Source of the DNA: Flavobacterium sediminis
GTDB lineage: Bacteria; Bacteroidota; Bacteroidia; Flavobacteriales; Flavobacteriaceae
DNA length: 64,000 bases
Direction: 5' to 3'
NCBI RefSeq assembly: GCF_003148385.1
Contig: NZ_CP029463.1
Coordinates: 2,728,001-2,792,000 of the forward strand
The notes under the pieces are model-generated. The model was not told where the DNA came from, searched no databases, and saw only the letters and a list, made by a program, of their open reading frames with translations. The first letter of the stretch is position 1. Each line of letters starts with the position of its first letter. This document shows positions 17,645 through 26,606 of this stretch, piece by piece. Made by a program: the position numbers and the translations under genes.

Positions 17645-18289
17645 CTATTTTTTTATTTCTAACTTCAATTCTAAGATGTCTTCAATTTTGAATATTTCAG
17701 CATAATTTTTCATGCTACCTATTTGAATTTTTATTGGTTTAATTTCGTCATTTTCTATGTAAAAACGGAATTCTTTTTGGTATTCAAATTCAAGAGGTTT
17801 TTCAAATAATGTTATTTCTCTAGAAACTTCTTCTTTATCATAGTAATCTACAAAACCATGAATGAATTTTAAATTGTTCTTTTTGAGTTCATTTTCTATT
17901 TTATTAAAAAAAAAAGGTAAATCTTTAATCATTACTCCATGTGTCCCAAAACGCAAATTTCTTTTATCAAACTCAAAATCTAATGGATTTGGAAATCCTT
18001 TTGAAGATATTGCATATAACGAATAAATATTACCTAATACTTCTTTATGACTTTCTCTTAAATGAACTTTAACATAATTAAATTCTCTGTCAATTCCTGG
18101 TATTTTGAAAGTGCCCGGCAAAGAATTAATTACTCTTGAAACTCCTTCGTATCTATCGCCTCTCAACTCTTCATCTTCAACTTTGCGAAAATATTCAATT
18201 GTATTCATATAGATTGTTCCATTTTCGAATAAATCAAAAATGTTTTTCTCGCTACCTAATTTTAAGAATAGTTTTATTGTGTGCTCCAT
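17645..18289 (-). CDS. Unrecognised 214-residue protein paired with a PIN-like nuclease gene
   Basis: A soluble alpha/beta protein with no signal or membrane segment. The N-terminal part (LFENGTIYMNTIEYFRKVED, then RGDRYEGVSR) resembles the general form of DUF2971-like accessory proteins with an early fE.G.i.mn..yF pattern. The middle is Phe/Lys-rich. It begins 14 bases downstream of the 472-aa gene, so the two are one operon. It is upstream of the TAC operon on the same strand but separated by an AT-rich gap with the TAC promoter. A defence or toxin role is possible; there is no direct motif for activity. Confidence 0.55.
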   Translation of the reverse strand: MEHTIKLFLKLGSEKNIFDLFENGTIYMNTIEYFRKVEDEELRGDRYEGVSRVINSLPGTFKIPGIDREFNYVKVHLRESHKEVLGNIYSLYAISSKGFPNPLDFEFDKRNLRFGTHGVMIKDLPFFFNKIENELKKNNLKFIHGFVDYYDKEEVSREITLFEKPLEFEYQKEFRFYIENDEIKPIKIQIGSMKNYAEIFKIEDILELKLEIKK

Positions 18290-18303
18290 TTTGAAATTTC
18301 GAT

Positions 18304-19722
18304 TTAATTTTTCTCAATTGGGTAAAAATACATTTGAAACCATCCATTTAATCTTTTAATTGTAATCTGACCAATATTGGTTTCCCAAGTTCTCCCTGGC
18401 CAATTTTCATTACTATTTATTTCACCTAGTTCAAAATATGATTTCCCATTTATATCGGAACCTAATTTATCGGCAAACAATTTTAACATTGCTTCAATTT
18501 CCCGGTGACTAATAATATAACTCCTTGACGGATTTTCTTTACCTAATATAAATAAAGCATCATTGACTTCTGAATTTGGGATTAGAATTTTATTGAAGAA
18601 ATTAAAAAAATACTGATCAGTATAATTTACCCAGCCAAAACTTTCTCCACTTTCATATTTTTGTTCTTGAAAATTTTCTATTCTTTTCAATTCTTCATTT
18701 ATACTTATAAAGTGGTCATCAAAACTTTTTACATTAAGAAATAAGTTATAGTATTGAATGAATTCACTCGGTTTTAAAACAATAGTATAAATACCTAATT
18801 TTTGAAATACTGCTTTTGCTTTGTGATAATTTTTATCATCATTAGTAATGTAAAATTCGCATCTTGATGCAAATGCTGAATGAGAAGCATCTTCGGTTGT
18901 ATTCTTAAAAGTATTTTTTTCCTTGTCAGTTACCTTTACTTTGTCAGCTTTGAAACCATGCATATCTAACATAACATATTCATTGGTAATGTCGTTAAAC
19001 CATTCTGGAGCATTTTTAGTTTTATCAAAATATTGATTAACATCAAAATGTTCTATTCCAAATTTCTTGTAAGCATTTTCAATAATATCAAAAGGATTTT
19101 TATTTTCGTTGAAGTGACCGCTGTTTACTCCAATTTGTTGAACCATATTTCTTAAATCTTTGTAGTCTTCTGTTTCATTCATATTGTGAAACATTTGACC
19201 AAAACTTTTAAAGAAACCATTCATTGTTTGGTCTTCTTTTAATCCTGGAAACATTTTGTTTAGCATTGCTGCACTTTCAGGGTTTTCAAAAGCTTCTTTA
19301 AATGCAAGGTTTAATGGTATTGAAGAAATCATATTTTTCATAGAATTTACTAATCCAAACATTGGATCATTTTCTTCAACGGAACTAAACAAACTATCAA
19401 TGCTGAAATTTTGAAACATTGGTGCTTCTCTAATTCTGTCATCAAGTAATTCACCTGGTTCATATTTGCTTAATGTAACTTCTTTAGAATTATTTACTAA
19501 ACACAAATCATCAGTTAAAAAAGTAATATAATCTAAATCCTCTCTAATTATTCTTTGCTCTTCTTCACTATGATTTTTTATACTTGCAAAAATATCACCA
19601 ATGTGGGAAGTAGAGTATAGTAACAGAAATTTTTCTTTATTTGTTATTATGCTATTTAGCTCAGGAAAATGATTGTTTTTCATTCCTGACATAATATTCC
19701 AATCTAAATAGACTTTAATCAT
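18304..19722 (-). CDS. Large PIN-like domain protein, putative ribonuclease
   Basis: A 472-residue protein. The start IKVYLDWNIMSG gives the first PIN acidic residue (Asp7), followed by the helix STSHIGDIF with Asp43. The second half has DASHSAFASRCEFYITNDDK (Asp278, His281, Asp295/296), the usual last acidic cluster of PIN-like nucleases. About 230 Asn/Glu/Phe-rich residues are inserted between these parts. PIN domains cut RNA in toxins and defence proteins. No small antitoxin precedes it; the 214-aa gene directly downstream is the only partner. The nuclease fold is a motif-based call. Confidence 0.55.
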   Translation of the reverse strand: MIKVYLDWNIMSGMKNNHFPELNSIITNKEKFLLLYSTSHIGDIFASIKNHSEEEQRIIREDLDYITFLTDDLCLVNNSKEVTLSKYEPGELLDDRIREAPMFQNFSIDSLFSSVEENDPMFGLVNSMKNMISSIPLNLAFKEAFENPESAAMLNKMFPGLKEDQTMNGFFKSFGQMFHNMNETEDYKDLRNMVQQIGVNSGHFNENKNPFDIIENAYKKFGIEHFDVNQYFDKTKNAPEWFNDITNEYVMLDMHGFKADKVKVTDKEKNTFKNTTEDASHSAFASRCEFYITNDDKNYHKAKAVFQKLGIYTIVLKPSEFIQYYNLFLNVKSFDDHFISINEELKRIENFQEQKYESGESFGWVNYTDQYFFNFFNKILIPNSEVNDALFILGKENPSRSYIISHREIEAMLKLFADKLGSDINGKSYFELGEINSNENWPGRTWETNIGQITIKRLNGWFQMYFYPIEKN

Positions 19723-19825
19723 TGTTTAATAAATTTAAGAATTAGCAAATTATAAAATAATTCCTAATGGTTTGAATTGATACAATTTGATTTATTAACC
19801 AAGTTATCAGTTTGTTTATGAGTAA

Positions 19826-19917
19826 AATACATTTTATTTCATTTATGGTTACTAGGAAAATTCGAAATCCTTGCAAATAGAATATTTGTTAAGCTTTGGC
19901 AGTAAATAAAATGTATT
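19826..19917. repeat. Inverted repeat of 14 bp
   Basis: AATACATTTTATTT (19826-19839) and AAATAAAATGTATT (19904-19917) are perfect inverted repeats around 64 bases. They lie between the PIN-like gene promoter side and the 206-aa gene end, and could be a terminator relic or a small mobile repeat. Confidence 0.5.
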
Positions 19918-19925
19918 GTCAAAAG

Positions 19926-20546
19926 TTAATTGTTTATTTCAATGTCGATATAGGATTTTAAATTGTATAACTCAATTTGATTTTCATAATATCCTTCTAA
20001 TTGTCCAATTTCAATAAACGCAATATCATTAGCGAAAGCTTTTTCTCCGATTAGATGCTCAATATGAACGTAAACGGCTTCACGAAGTCTAAGGTTATCT
20101 TTGTGGACGATGTAGTTTTTGAGTAGCACTTTTATTCCTAAATCGGTTGGTTTGTTTGGGTTTTCAAGTGGGATGAAATACATTTCACTTATTCGTAAAG
20201 TGATGCCGTAATATTCTAGTGGTTTGTCGGTGCCGTTTTCGTATTTGATTAGATTGGTTTCTGGTTGGAGGAATGCGGTTATTTTCCAACGCTCTATAAC
20301 TGGTGCATGATGAACGAGTAATTCTACTTCTTTGAATAGGTATGGATTTCCATTTGCTGTGATGATTAACTCTGCTGCATTAGTCTTGTTCTTAATGATG
20401 AGGTCTAGGTCTTTGTTGTATTGATGAAGTATTTTGATTAGTTTGTCGAAATGGGTTTTTAGTTCGTCTTTTGAGATTTCGTTTAGAAATAGGAAAACGA
20501 AGTTGTTTTGTTGGAAGTGGTTCCAGAAGTTGGTTATATGGTTCAT
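19926..20546 (-). CDS. Conserved hypothetical protein of flavobacterial islands
   Basis: A 206-residue soluble protein. Recognisable blocks are FWNHFQQNNFVFLFLNEIS at the start, ELIITANGNPYLFKEVELLV in the first third, and ERWKITAFLQPE in the middle. I know this type only as an unnamed Bacteroidota protein without assigned function. No catalytic motif or membrane segment is visible. It lies just downstream of the DnaC-like ATPase on the same strand, separated by about 160 bases without a gene. Confidence 0.55.
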   Translation of the reverse strand: MNHITNFWNHFQQNNFVFLFLNEISKDELKTHFDKLIKILHQYNKDLDLIIKNKTNAAELIITANGNPYLFKEVELLVHHAPVIERWKITAFLQPETNLIKYENGTDKPLEYYGITLRISEMYFIPLENPNKPTDLGIKVLLKNYIVHKDNLRLREAVYVHIEHLIGEKAFANDIAFIEIGQLEGYYENQIELYNLKSYIDIEINN

Positions 20547-20706
20547 TTGGTTATTCAGTTATTTGAAAGGTTCTCGATACAATTTTGTAAACAAAATCAC
20601 TCGAACTGACGTTAGCGTTTATCTAGTATTGATTTATCATAAGCTATTAAGTTTACCATTTACTCACGCTTTGTTATTGTTTTTTTGGTGTTCGTGATTA
20701 TGCAAT

Positions 20707-21321
20707 TTATTTACGTTTGTCTTTAGCGACATTGTCGAATGCTATTAAATTGCATAATTCTCTCAATCGTGAACGAACTCGATTGCCGTAATGTTTTTCA
20801 ATTTCTGTGGCTGATAAGTTTGTGGTGATGTGAGTGAATAGTTTTTTTGAAATGAATAGATCGTATCTGCTTAATAGAATTTCTGCCATTACATTGCATT
20901 CGTTTCCGAAATATTTTAGATTGTTTTCCGTTCCTAAATCGTCGAAACAATAGCTTCTTGGTTCTGATTGGTAGAGTTTTCCATTACTATATTTGTGGAT
21001 TATTTGGTAGCCGTCCTGGATAAATTCGAAGCTTATATCTCGGCAAGGTTTTACAAAAAACTTGTGTTCTGTTGCTGTTAAGAATTTCATTAAGTTCATC
21101 AATGATGTTTTTCCGCAGCCGATTGGTCCGGTTAATAGGATGCCTTTTTCTAAATCGATATTGAATTGATAACAAGCTTGTTCATCTTTTAAGAAATATG
21201 CGATTAATTTGTATATTATTTCATGGTCTGTTTCTAAGATTTTGAACTTCTTACCATATAACTCTACTCCTTTTTTTTCTAGCCAAGCAATGATTTCTGG
21301 ATAACTTAATGTCGTATTCAT
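20707..21321 (-). CDS. DnaC/IstB-like AAA+ ATPase, probable helicase loader
   Basis: About 204 residues from the Met at 21321 (MNTTLSYPEIIAWL); an upstream in-frame ATG at 21360 would add 13 basic residues. Walker A is GPIGCGKTS, Walker B is YCFDDLG, then a sensor-like HITTNLSA and an arginine-rich C-terminus (YGNRVRSRLREL) typical of DnaC/IstB/DnaA-clade ATPases. No transposase (IstA) partner is present. The neighbour upstream is a winged-helix protein, so the pair more likely helps initiate element replication by loading DnaB. Confidence 0.75.
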   Translation of the reverse strand: MNTTLSYPEIIAWLEKKGVELYGKKFKILETDHEIIYKLIAYFLKDEQACYQFNIDLEKGILLTGPIGCGKTSLMNLMKFLTATEHKFFVKPCRDISFEFIQDGYQIIHKYSNGKLYQSEPRSYCFDDLGTENNLKYFGNECNVMAEILLSRYDLFISKKLFTHITTNLSATEIEKHYGNRVRSRLRELCNLIAFDNVAKDKRK

Positions 21322-21511
21322 AACTATTTTACATTTTATCATTTTCTTTTGTCTTGACACAAAAGATACAATAGGACAAGACTTGGATTTTCAGCGGTCA
21401 AATTAATTCTTGAATTCTAAAAGAAAAGAACTCACTTCGTTCAGACAGCTTTTCTTTTTACGAACTCTTCGAATATTTGACACTCGCTTCCAAATCCTAT
21501 GTCATTTTATA

Positions 21512-22351
21512 TTACAAAGGTTCTGAATAGTCTTTGTCGGTTGTTGTGTTGAGTTGTTTTGCTCTGTTAGGTTGTTCTGCATTTGAAATGAATTTTGGTG
21601 CGTTAATCATCCAATTTTGTGCTGCTGCTTGCCAATCGACCATTGGTGTTTTTCCACCCACTAACCATCCGTTGCTTGAGAAGTAATTGAAAAACTTTTG
21701 TGCTTCTATTTCTGGAAAGTTGTGTTCCTGGAAGTAGGATTTGACTTCTTGCAAGTTTGGTTGAATGAAACCTTTCTTTTTTTCGCGCAACTTTTTTTCT
21801 TGGGATGTGATTTCTCCTATCGTCGAAATGACAAAATCATTATTACTTTCTTGAAAATTTTTTGCTTGCTCGTTCAAGTTTGAAACGTTTTCAATGTTTA
21901 AATTGTTTGTATTGTTTATATAGTTTATAGAAGGTACTAGTGCTTGTTCACTACTTGTTTCATCACGAGTACAAGACTTGTTTAGAGCTTGTTCAGAAAC
22001 AGGTTTATTAAGTGGTTCATTTTTTGGTTTTCTTTCGTTTTTTTGAATGGGTTTTAAGTCGTCTGAAAAATTGAATAAATACACATGACTTCCTTTGAAT
22101 GGATTATAGGATGGTTCGTAATTGATATATCCTAAACTGTGTAAATTTTTAAGGCATTTATGATACGTTGCTTTAGAACTTATTTTACTTATTCGCATTA
22201 CCTCATCACGAGAAATACTGATTGGATTTTTAAAGCGATTGCAATTCCAAAATTGGAATAAAGCTATATATAAACTCACGTGCGTTGGATTGAGTGATTT
22301 GTCTATTGCTACTTTTTCGAAAAAGCCGGTTAGGTGTTTTATGTAGTTCAT
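21512..22351 (-). CDS. Winged-helix protein of the element maintenance module
   Basis: A 279-residue protein. The N-terminal ~100 residues (MNYIKHLTGFFEKVAIDKSL, then SISRDEVMRISKISSKATYH and LHSLGYINYEPSYNPFKG) form a DnaD/replication-initiator-like winged helix. A poorly conserved Asn/Glu/Lys linker follows. The C-terminal block (IQPNLQEVKSYFQEHNFPE to MVDWQAAAQNWM) is shared with phage and plasmid replication proteins. It precedes the DnaC-like ATPase by about 190 bases on the same strand, so the two probably act together in replication of the excised element. Confidence 0.65.
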   Translation of the reverse strand: MNYIKHLTGFFEKVAIDKSLNPTHVSLYIALFQFWNCNRFKNPISISRDEVMRISKISSKATYHKCLKNLHSLGYINYEPSYNPFKGSHVYLFNFSDDLKPIQKNERKPKNEPLNKPVSEQALNKSCTRDETSSEQALVPSINYINNTNNLNIENVSNLNEQAKNFQESNNDFVISTIGEITSQEKKLREKKKGFIQPNLQEVKSYFQEHNFPEIEAQKFFNYFSSNGWLVGGKTPMVDWQAAAQNWMINAPKFISNAEQPNRAKQLNTTTDKDYSEPL

Positions 22352-22418
22352 TTTACTAGTGATTAGTAATTAGTGAAGAGTGAGTAGAAAAGATTGCTTC
22401 GTGCCTCGCAATGACGGT

Positions 22419-22706
22419 TTACTTGAATAGGGTTGGAGCTGCATTTACTTTATTTCCGTTTAGGAGTTTTTCGATGTCTGAATTGTCGTAATATATGATG
22501 CCACCAACTTTAGTATACGTTAGTGTTCCGTTGATGCGAAGGTTTTGTAAAGTACCTGGAGAAATGTTTAACAGCTTTCTGACTTCTTTGGATTTGAGCC
22601 ACTGTTTTGTTTGTTGCGGTTTGGATTGAATGATTTCTTTTAAATCATTTAGAAGAAGATTACGAAATTCGTTTAAGTCTTCGATTGTGATAACTTGTAC
22701 TGCCAT
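22419..22706 (-). CDS. Helix-turn-helix (HTH_17) excisionase-like protein
   Basis: A 95-residue protein. An N-terminal helix (ITIEDLNEFRNLLLNDLKEI) is followed by a MerR/Xis-type winged helix (WLKSKEVRKLLNISPGTLQN, then LTYTKVGGIIYYDNSDIEKL). This fits the excisionase and regulator proteins of Bacteroidota integrative elements. It is downstream of two 25-bp direct repeats in the RteC-Xis intergenic region. The protein at 50883-51188 in element B is of the same type. Confidence 0.75.
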   Translation of the reverse strand: MAVQVITIEDLNEFRNLLLNDLKEIIQSKPQQTKQWLKSKEVRKLLNISPGTLQNLRINGTLTYTKVGGIIYYDNSDIEKLLNGNKVNAAPTLFK

Positions 22707-22760
22707 AACTGATGTTTTAAATTGTTATGGTACAAATTTGTGAAGTTTGATTGATTTTAT

Positions 22761-22930
22761 TTCACAACCTAAACACAAGTTGTGTACGATTTTTTTATTA
22801 AAAGACTACAAAGTGCTTTGTTTTCTAACTTTATTGAATTGAATAAATCTAAAGCATAAAATTCAATTTAGTATAGTAAGTCAAAATCATGGATTTGTAA
22901 GCTGATTCACAACCTCAACACAAGTTGTGT
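22761..22930. repeat. 25-bp direct repeats with internal palindrome, likely regulator-binding sites
   Basis: TTCACAACCTAAACACAAG... (22761-22785) recurs with one change at 22906-22930. Each copy contains the palindrome ACACAAGTTGTGT. They sit in the gene-free stretch between the RteC-like gene and the excisionase gene, 145 bp apart. Confidence 0.65.
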
Positions 22931-22961
22931 GTTTTTGAAATAAATTTATTTAAGAAAGAAG

Positions 22962-23807
22962 TTACTTATTTTCATTTTCATCTTCTAATATATGCTTTTC
23001 TAAAACTTCTGCAAGTTGATTGATGAACTTGGGACGACCTGTTTTTCTGTTTTTGATGTCAATGTAAAAACGATAAATATTTTCTTCAATATCTTGATTG
23101 AAAATTTTACCAAAGAATAAAGCTAATTCCTTTATATCAGTGCTGCCGTTGTTAATTTTTTTGGAATGGTGTAAGGCATAAATGAGTTCGACTAAATCAA
23201 TTTTAGTACCAGTCCAATTAACTGTTTGTTGTACGGATGGGTGAACAGTTGAGCAATTATTTTCTAATTGTTCTATTTTATTTTCTAGATAAGTGGTTAA
23301 TATATCGTTGGCAATCATTACAGCCATGTTGTAATCATGCGTAGTACATAATTTTACATCGTAATTGATCAAAGAACAATCTCTTTTTAAAATATTAGCA
23401 TCACAATTTCTCAAGAAATATATATTGTCTTTATGTGAAGCTCTTGCTCTATAGTATTCATAGAACTTTCTATTCTTATTGGTGTTTTCTTGTATTAAAT
23501 TTAAAGCTTCTTCATAAAATTTAATCTTATTCTTTTTTGATGTTGGTAAGTTTGTTTCTATACTTAAAACTGTTTTGTAATAGATAAGCTTGGATATAAA
23601 TATAGGTTTCAAATCTTTAAAAAAATATATTTCTTCTTCTGGAGAACTAAATTTATGTTTTTTTAGCCATTTGAATAGTTCCTTACTTCTCCTTTCGATT
23701 AATTCAGTGACTTTATGTGCAATGACAATACTGTCTGAATTTGTAGTTTTAATGTTTTGATACTCCTTTTCAAATTCACTAAAAAAATTCAGACAATACT
23801 CATTCAT
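22962..23807 (-). CDS. rteC: RteC-like regulator
   Basis: A 281-residue protein with the RteC pattern: FFKDLKPIFISKLIYYKTVL (about residues 62-81), FYEYYRARASHKDNIYFLRN, and WTGTKIDLVELIYALHHSKK followed by IKELALFFGKIFNQDI. The end is RKTGRPKFINQLAEVLEKH. In CTnDOT-type elements RteC activates transcription of excision genes. Here the excisionase-like gene is downstream on the same strand, beyond the 25-bp repeats, which are its likely binding sites. No RteAB two-component pair is present. Confidence 0.8.
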   Translation of the reverse strand: MNEYCLNFFSEFEKEYQNIKTTNSDSIVIAHKVTELIERRSKELFKWLKKHKFSSPEEEIYFFKDLKPIFISKLIYYKTVLSIETNLPTSKKNKIKFYEEALNLIQENTNKNRKFYEYYRARASHKDNIYFLRNCDANILKRDCSLINYDVKLCTTHDYNMAVMIANDILTTYLENKIEQLENNCSTVHPSVQQTVNWTGTKIDLVELIYALHHSKKINNGSTDIKELALFFGKIFNQDIEENIYRFYIDIKNRKTGRPKFINQLAEVLEKHILEDENENK

Positions 23808-23907
23808 TTTAATACAATATGGGTTAGTTTGTATAAAACTTCATTGTGTTAAAAATATTGTTAAAGATGGTTGTTTTTTTAGTTATTTATATAGATAACA
23901 TGTGCTT

Positions 23908-26430
23908 TTAAATTTTCATAGTTCTTAATCGTAATGCATTAGCAATTACTGATACAGAGCTAAAACTCATAGCTAAAGCTGCAATCATTGGAGAAAGTAA
24001 TATCCCAAAAACAGGAAATAAAACACCTGCTGCTATTGGAACTCCTAAAACATTATAGATAAAAGCAAAAAACAGATTTTGCTTGATGTTTTTCATTACT
24101 GCGTGACTTAAATTTTTAGCTTTCACTATTCCTTTTAAATCCCCTTTTACTAAAGTAATTTTAGCACTTTCAATGGCCACATCTGTTCCTGTTCCCATTG
24201 CTATTCCAATGTCGGATTGTGCTAATGCTGGTGCATCGTTTATACCATCACCTGCCATTGCTACTATTTTACCTTTGGCTTGTAGCTCTTTGATGTATTC
24301 TAATTTATCTTGTGGCAAACAGCTTGCTTTAAAATCGGTTAAGTTTAGTTCAGAAGCTACTGCTTTTGCCGTATTTTCATTATCTCCTGTTAACATTATG
24401 ACTTGAACTCCCTGACGCTTTAGTTCGTTAATAGCCTCTAAACTCGATTTTTTAATTGCATCGGTAATTGTGATATAACCTACTACTTTTTTATCAATAG
24501 CAATATAAGAAACTGTTTTTCCTAACTTTTGTTCTGTAATAACTTCTTGTTCAATATTTGAAAAATCTTTAATTCCTTCTAGCTCTATTAGTTTTTTATT
24601 CCCTAAGCTGACTTTTATATTGTCAATAAACCCAACAACTCCTTTACCTGTTACAGCATCAAAGTTTTCTACTTTAAAAAACTGAGTGTTTTTAGCTCTA
24701 GCAAAATTTACAACTGCTGTTGCTAATGGATGTTCACTATTTTGATTTAGTGATGCAATTTTTCCTAAAACTATGTTTTCATCTACACCTTTTACTACGA
24801 TTTTTTCAACAGACGGTTTTCCTTCGGTTAAAGTTCCTGTTTTATCTGTGATTAAAACATCAATTTTATCCATTTTCTCAATGGCTTCAGCATTTTTAAT
24901 TAATACTCCTGATTTAGCACCTTTACCAACACCAACCATTACTGACATTGGTGTTGCTAAACCTAAAGCACATGGACATGCAATTATTAATACTGCAATA
25001 GCATTTATAAAACCATACACTAACTTGGGTTCTGGACCGATAATCCACCAAACAAAAAATGTAATAACAGCTATGAGTACCACAATTGGTACAAAATATT
25101 TTGAAATTTTATCTACTAAATTTTGAATTGGAGCTCTCGAACGACTTGCATCTGAAACCATTTGCACAATTTGAGATAATAAAGTTTCTGAACCTACTTT
25201 TTCGGCAATCATCAAAAATGATTTTGTACCGTTGATTGTTCCAGAACTTACTTTATCCTCAATTTTTTTATCAACGGGTATAGGTTCTCCCGTAATCATT
25301 GATTCATCAATGGTACTATTTCCTTCAGTAATGATTCCATCAACTGGAATTTTTTCACCTGGTTTTACTCTAAGTATATCTCCTTTTTTAATGTCGTGAA
25401 TTGAAATTACTTTTTCTTCGCCATCCAGGACTAAAGTTGCTTCTGTTGGTGCTAATTTTAGTAGTTCTTTAATAGCTCCACTAGTTCTACTGTGCGCTTT
25501 AGCCTCTAAAAGTTGACCTAATAAAACTAAGGTTAAAACTACTGCAGTAGCTTCAAAATACAAATGAACGGTGCCTTCGGAAGTTTTGAATTGGTCTGGA
25601 AAAATAGCTGGAAATAATAATCCAATACTACTGAAAACAAAAGCAACTCCTGTTCCAATACCTATTAAAGTGAACATGTTTAAATTCCAATTTACAATTG
25701 ATTTCCACGCTCTTTCAAAAAACATCCAACAAGCATAAAAAACGACAGGAATTGTAAATACCAATTGAATCCAATTCCAATATTGTAAATCCATTAGTTG
25801 GTACAATGGGTTGTTAGGAATCATATCAGACATGGTAATGATAAAAATAGGCAAGGTAAAGATTGTTGCAATTTTCATTTTGTACCATAACTTTTGATAG
25901 GTTTTATCTTCTTCCGATTCGGTTGGTTCCAGTGGTACTAAATCCATTCCACAAATAGGACAACTTCCTGGCTTATCTTGAACGATTTCAGGATGCATGG
26001 GACAAGTATATTTTGTGCTTTGAATAACCTCTGGCTCTTTTACTAAATCCATTCCACAAACTGGGCAATCACCAGCTTTATCATAAATTTTATCACCCTC
26101 ACAATGCATAGGACAATAATATTTACCAGCTTGATGGGTGTGTTTTATTTCATGATGTTTATGTTCTTTTTCTCCAGTAGAACAACAACTTTTTTGAACA
26201 ACTTCTTTTGAATTATTAATAGGTAAAGAAATTTGATATTTACTCTCTTTTCCTCCTAAAGCATTTTGTAAAACTTCTATTTCAACATGTTTTGACATGA
26301 TGATTGATACTTTTTTATCTTCTTTAAAAACTTCTACTTCAGTAACATTTTCAGCATTAGATAAATCTTTTTTAACTTTGGCTTCACAACCAGAGCAAGT
26401 CATTCCTTCAATGTGGTATGTATGTTTCAT
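23908..26430 (-). CDS. copA: Cu+-exporting P1B-1 ATPase with HMA and heavy-metal-binding domains
   Basis: An 840-residue ATPase exporting Cu+ from cytoplasm to periplasm. The N-terminal HMA domain has GMTCSGCE (residues 8-15). Two consecutive Cys/His/Met domains follow (CPMHCEGDK...CPVCGMDLV and CPMHPEIVQ...CPICGMDLVPL, about 105-170). The core shows ITGEP, the CPC motif (ACPCALGLATP), phosphorylation site DKTGTLTEG and GDGINDAPALA. TM7 FIYNVLG and TM8 MSFSSVSV give the Tyr-Asn and Met-Ser-Ser residues of the Cu+ class. It is probably regulated by the adjacent AraC-type protein; the 176-bp upstream region holds a TACCGGTA palindrome. Confidence 0.95.
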   Translation of the reverse strand: MKHTYHIEGMTCSGCEAKVKKDLSNAENVTEVEVFKEDKKVSIIMSKHVEIEVLQNALGGKESKYQISLPINNSKEVVQKSCCSTGEKEHKHHEIKHTHQAGKYYCPMHCEGDKIYDKAGDCPVCGMDLVKEPEVIQSTKYTCPMHPEIVQDKPGSCPICGMDLVPLEPTESEEDKTYQKLWYKMKIATIFTLPIFIITMSDMIPNNPLYQLMDLQYWNWIQLVFTIPVVFYACWMFFERAWKSIVNWNLNMFTLIGIGTGVAFVFSSIGLLFPAIFPDQFKTSEGTVHLYFEATAVVLTLVLLGQLLEAKAHSRTSGAIKELLKLAPTEATLVLDGEEKVISIHDIKKGDILRVKPGEKIPVDGIITEGNSTIDESMITGEPIPVDKKIEDKVSSGTINGTKSFLMIAEKVGSETLLSQIVQMVSDASRSRAPIQNLVDKISKYFVPIVVLIAVITFFVWWIIGPEPKLVYGFINAIAVLIIACPCALGLATPMSVMVGVGKGAKSGVLIKNAEAIEKMDKIDVLITDKTGTLTEGKPSVEKIVVKGVDENIVLGKIASLNQNSEHPLATAVVNFARAKNTQFFKVENFDAVTGKGVVGFIDNIKVSLGNKKLIELEGIKDFSNIEQEVITEQKLGKTVSYIAIDKKVVGYITITDAIKKSSLEAINELKRQGVQVIMLTGDNENTAKAVASELNLTDFKASCLPQDKLEYIKELQAKGKIVAMAGDGINDAPALAQSDIGIAMGTGTDVAIESAKITLVKGDLKGIVKAKNLSHAVMKNIKQNLFFAFIYNVLGVPIAAGVLFPVFGILLSPMIAALAMSFSSVSVIANALRLRTMKI

Positions 26431-26606
26431 ATGTTTGATTTTTATTTTATACCGGTAACCTATAAAATCGCTTTTTAAATTAATAGTATTTGCTTACACA
26501 CACTACTTGTTACTAACGATTTCATAATTTCGTTATTTCAATAGTACAAATTTCGAAAACTCAAGCTACTTCTGTTTGTATAATTATGGATATGATTTGT
26601 ACAATT

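Noticed and set aside
20707..21321. IstB of an IS21-type insertion sequence
   Set aside because: The ATPase resembles IstB, but there is no IstA transposase nor terminal inverted repeats; the winged-helix partner fits a replication module better.
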